Source of the DNA: DATFQE01 sp963738205
GTDB taxonomy: Bacteria > Actinomycetota > Thermoleophilia > Gaiellales > Gaiellaceae
Direction: 5' to 3'
Length of the DNA: 64,000 nucleotides
Assembly (NCBI GenBank): GCA_963738205.1
Contig: CAVTVQ010000007.1
Span: forward strand, 806,001-870,000
This document shows, one piece after another, positions 63,763 through 64,000 of this stretch (its first letter is position 1; each line of letters starts with the position of its first letter). Both the position numbers and the translations under genes were made by a program. The notes below the pieces were generated by a model. The model saw only the letters and a list, made by a program, of their open reading frames with translations, ran no database searches and was not told the origin of the DNA.

Positions 63763-64000
63763 CGAATCACCTCACTTCGTCGTTCCATCAGCAGGACATC
63801 GCGCCACTCGCCGTTCGGCATGCGCCCGATCCGCTCGCGCAGCCCCACCGCGCGGAAAGCGCACCGGACGTGGAGGCTCACGCTGGCTCGGTTCTCCGGG
63901 AAGACCCCGGCCTCGAGCGTCCAGACCCCGGCTCGCTCGGAGTGCTCGATGATCGCGTCGAGCAGCGCGCGACCCATGCCCCGGCCACGCGCTCGCTCAG
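63759..64000 (-). CDS. GNAT-family N-acetyltransferase (5' end beyond window)
   Basis: Only the C-terminal 80 residues are inside the window; the reading frame stays open to base 64000. The acetyl-CoA loop RGRGMGRALLDAIIEHSERA and the following ENRASVSLHVRCAFRAVGLRERIGR (motif B, the phosphinothricin-acetyltransferase-like NxxSxxLHxxxGF pattern) identify the GNAT fold. It is upstream of glnK with a four-base overlap, so possibly co-regulated with nitrogen genes. Substrate unknown. Confidence 0.85.
   Translation of the reverse strand, partial: ERARGRGMGRALLDAIIEHSERAGVWTLEAGVFPENRASVSLHVRCAFRAVGLRERIGRMPNGEWRDVLLMERRSEVIR

Overview
This is a very GC-rich window, about 70% G+C by eye, packed with genes that mostly start at GTG or ATG and often overlap by four bases. 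It reads as chromosome of an Actinomycetota bacterium. The fhaA-fhaB-pstP-rodA-pbpA-pknB cluster (49537 down to 42593), the CtpE-like P-type ATPase, the DUF6458-like small membrane protein and the SufCBD/SufSU type of iron-sulfur machinery all point there. The mix of cytochrome oxidase genes and haem c lipoproteins would suit a Thermoleophilia-like lineage, but that placement is an inference. I see no tRNA, rRNA, CRISPR array, transposase or phage gene.

Layout. 1-3000: an STAS protein, a thioredoxin-fold protein, a PAS/GAF histidine kinase and a small membrane protein. 3093-8203: an aa3-type cytochrome oxidase operon (subunit II with a fused cytochrome c domain, I, III, and a small membrane subunit-like protein), in which a universal-stress-protein-like domain occurs three times. 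8358-15036: a peptide ABC importer with a proline-iminopeptidase-like hydrolase. 15049-19001 (minus strand): tatA, tatC, an adenosine-deaminase-family gene, a TPR protein, STAS and a dihaem cytochrome c. 19117-31877: the suf system, split into sufC-sufB-lipoprotein-sufD and sufS-sufU-Rieske-methyltransferase by a HerA-like ATPase, a PD40 protein, a CtpE-like pump and a cytochrome c fused to an unrecognised cysteine-pair repeat domain.

About 32050-32260 is an apparently free-standing RNA unit: a near-perfect Shine-Dalgarno, a 13-codon ORF, a 10-bp closing stem around small hairpins, and an intrinsic terminator. 32260-41530 holds an MmpL transporter, an epimerase, dcd, an enolase-superfamily protein, dinB, a cyclophilin, a class III aminotransferase and a Ser/Thr kinase. 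41520-51174 (minus strand) is the cell-wall and growth-control operon with PASTA kinase, transpeptidase, RodA/FtsW, PP2C phosphatase, two FHA proteins, a second kinase and ddl. 51262-55510 holds small conserved genes and a broken SIMPL gene. 55572-64000 is nitrogen assimilation: a leader peptide and gltB, then GNAT-glnK-amtB on the minus strand, with a VPS62-like membrane protein between.

Two window-wide patterns matter for annotation. Many first-of-operon genes lack a Shine-Dalgarno but have a TANNNT hexamer ending 6-11 nt before the start codon, which implies leaderless mRNAs. Three genes (sufC, the epimerase at 34418, gltB) make sense only if they start at CTG, each with a well placed Shine-Dalgarno. 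Several apparent one-base frameshifts (21322-21354, two in 55105-55258, about 61875) could be real lesions or assembly indels.
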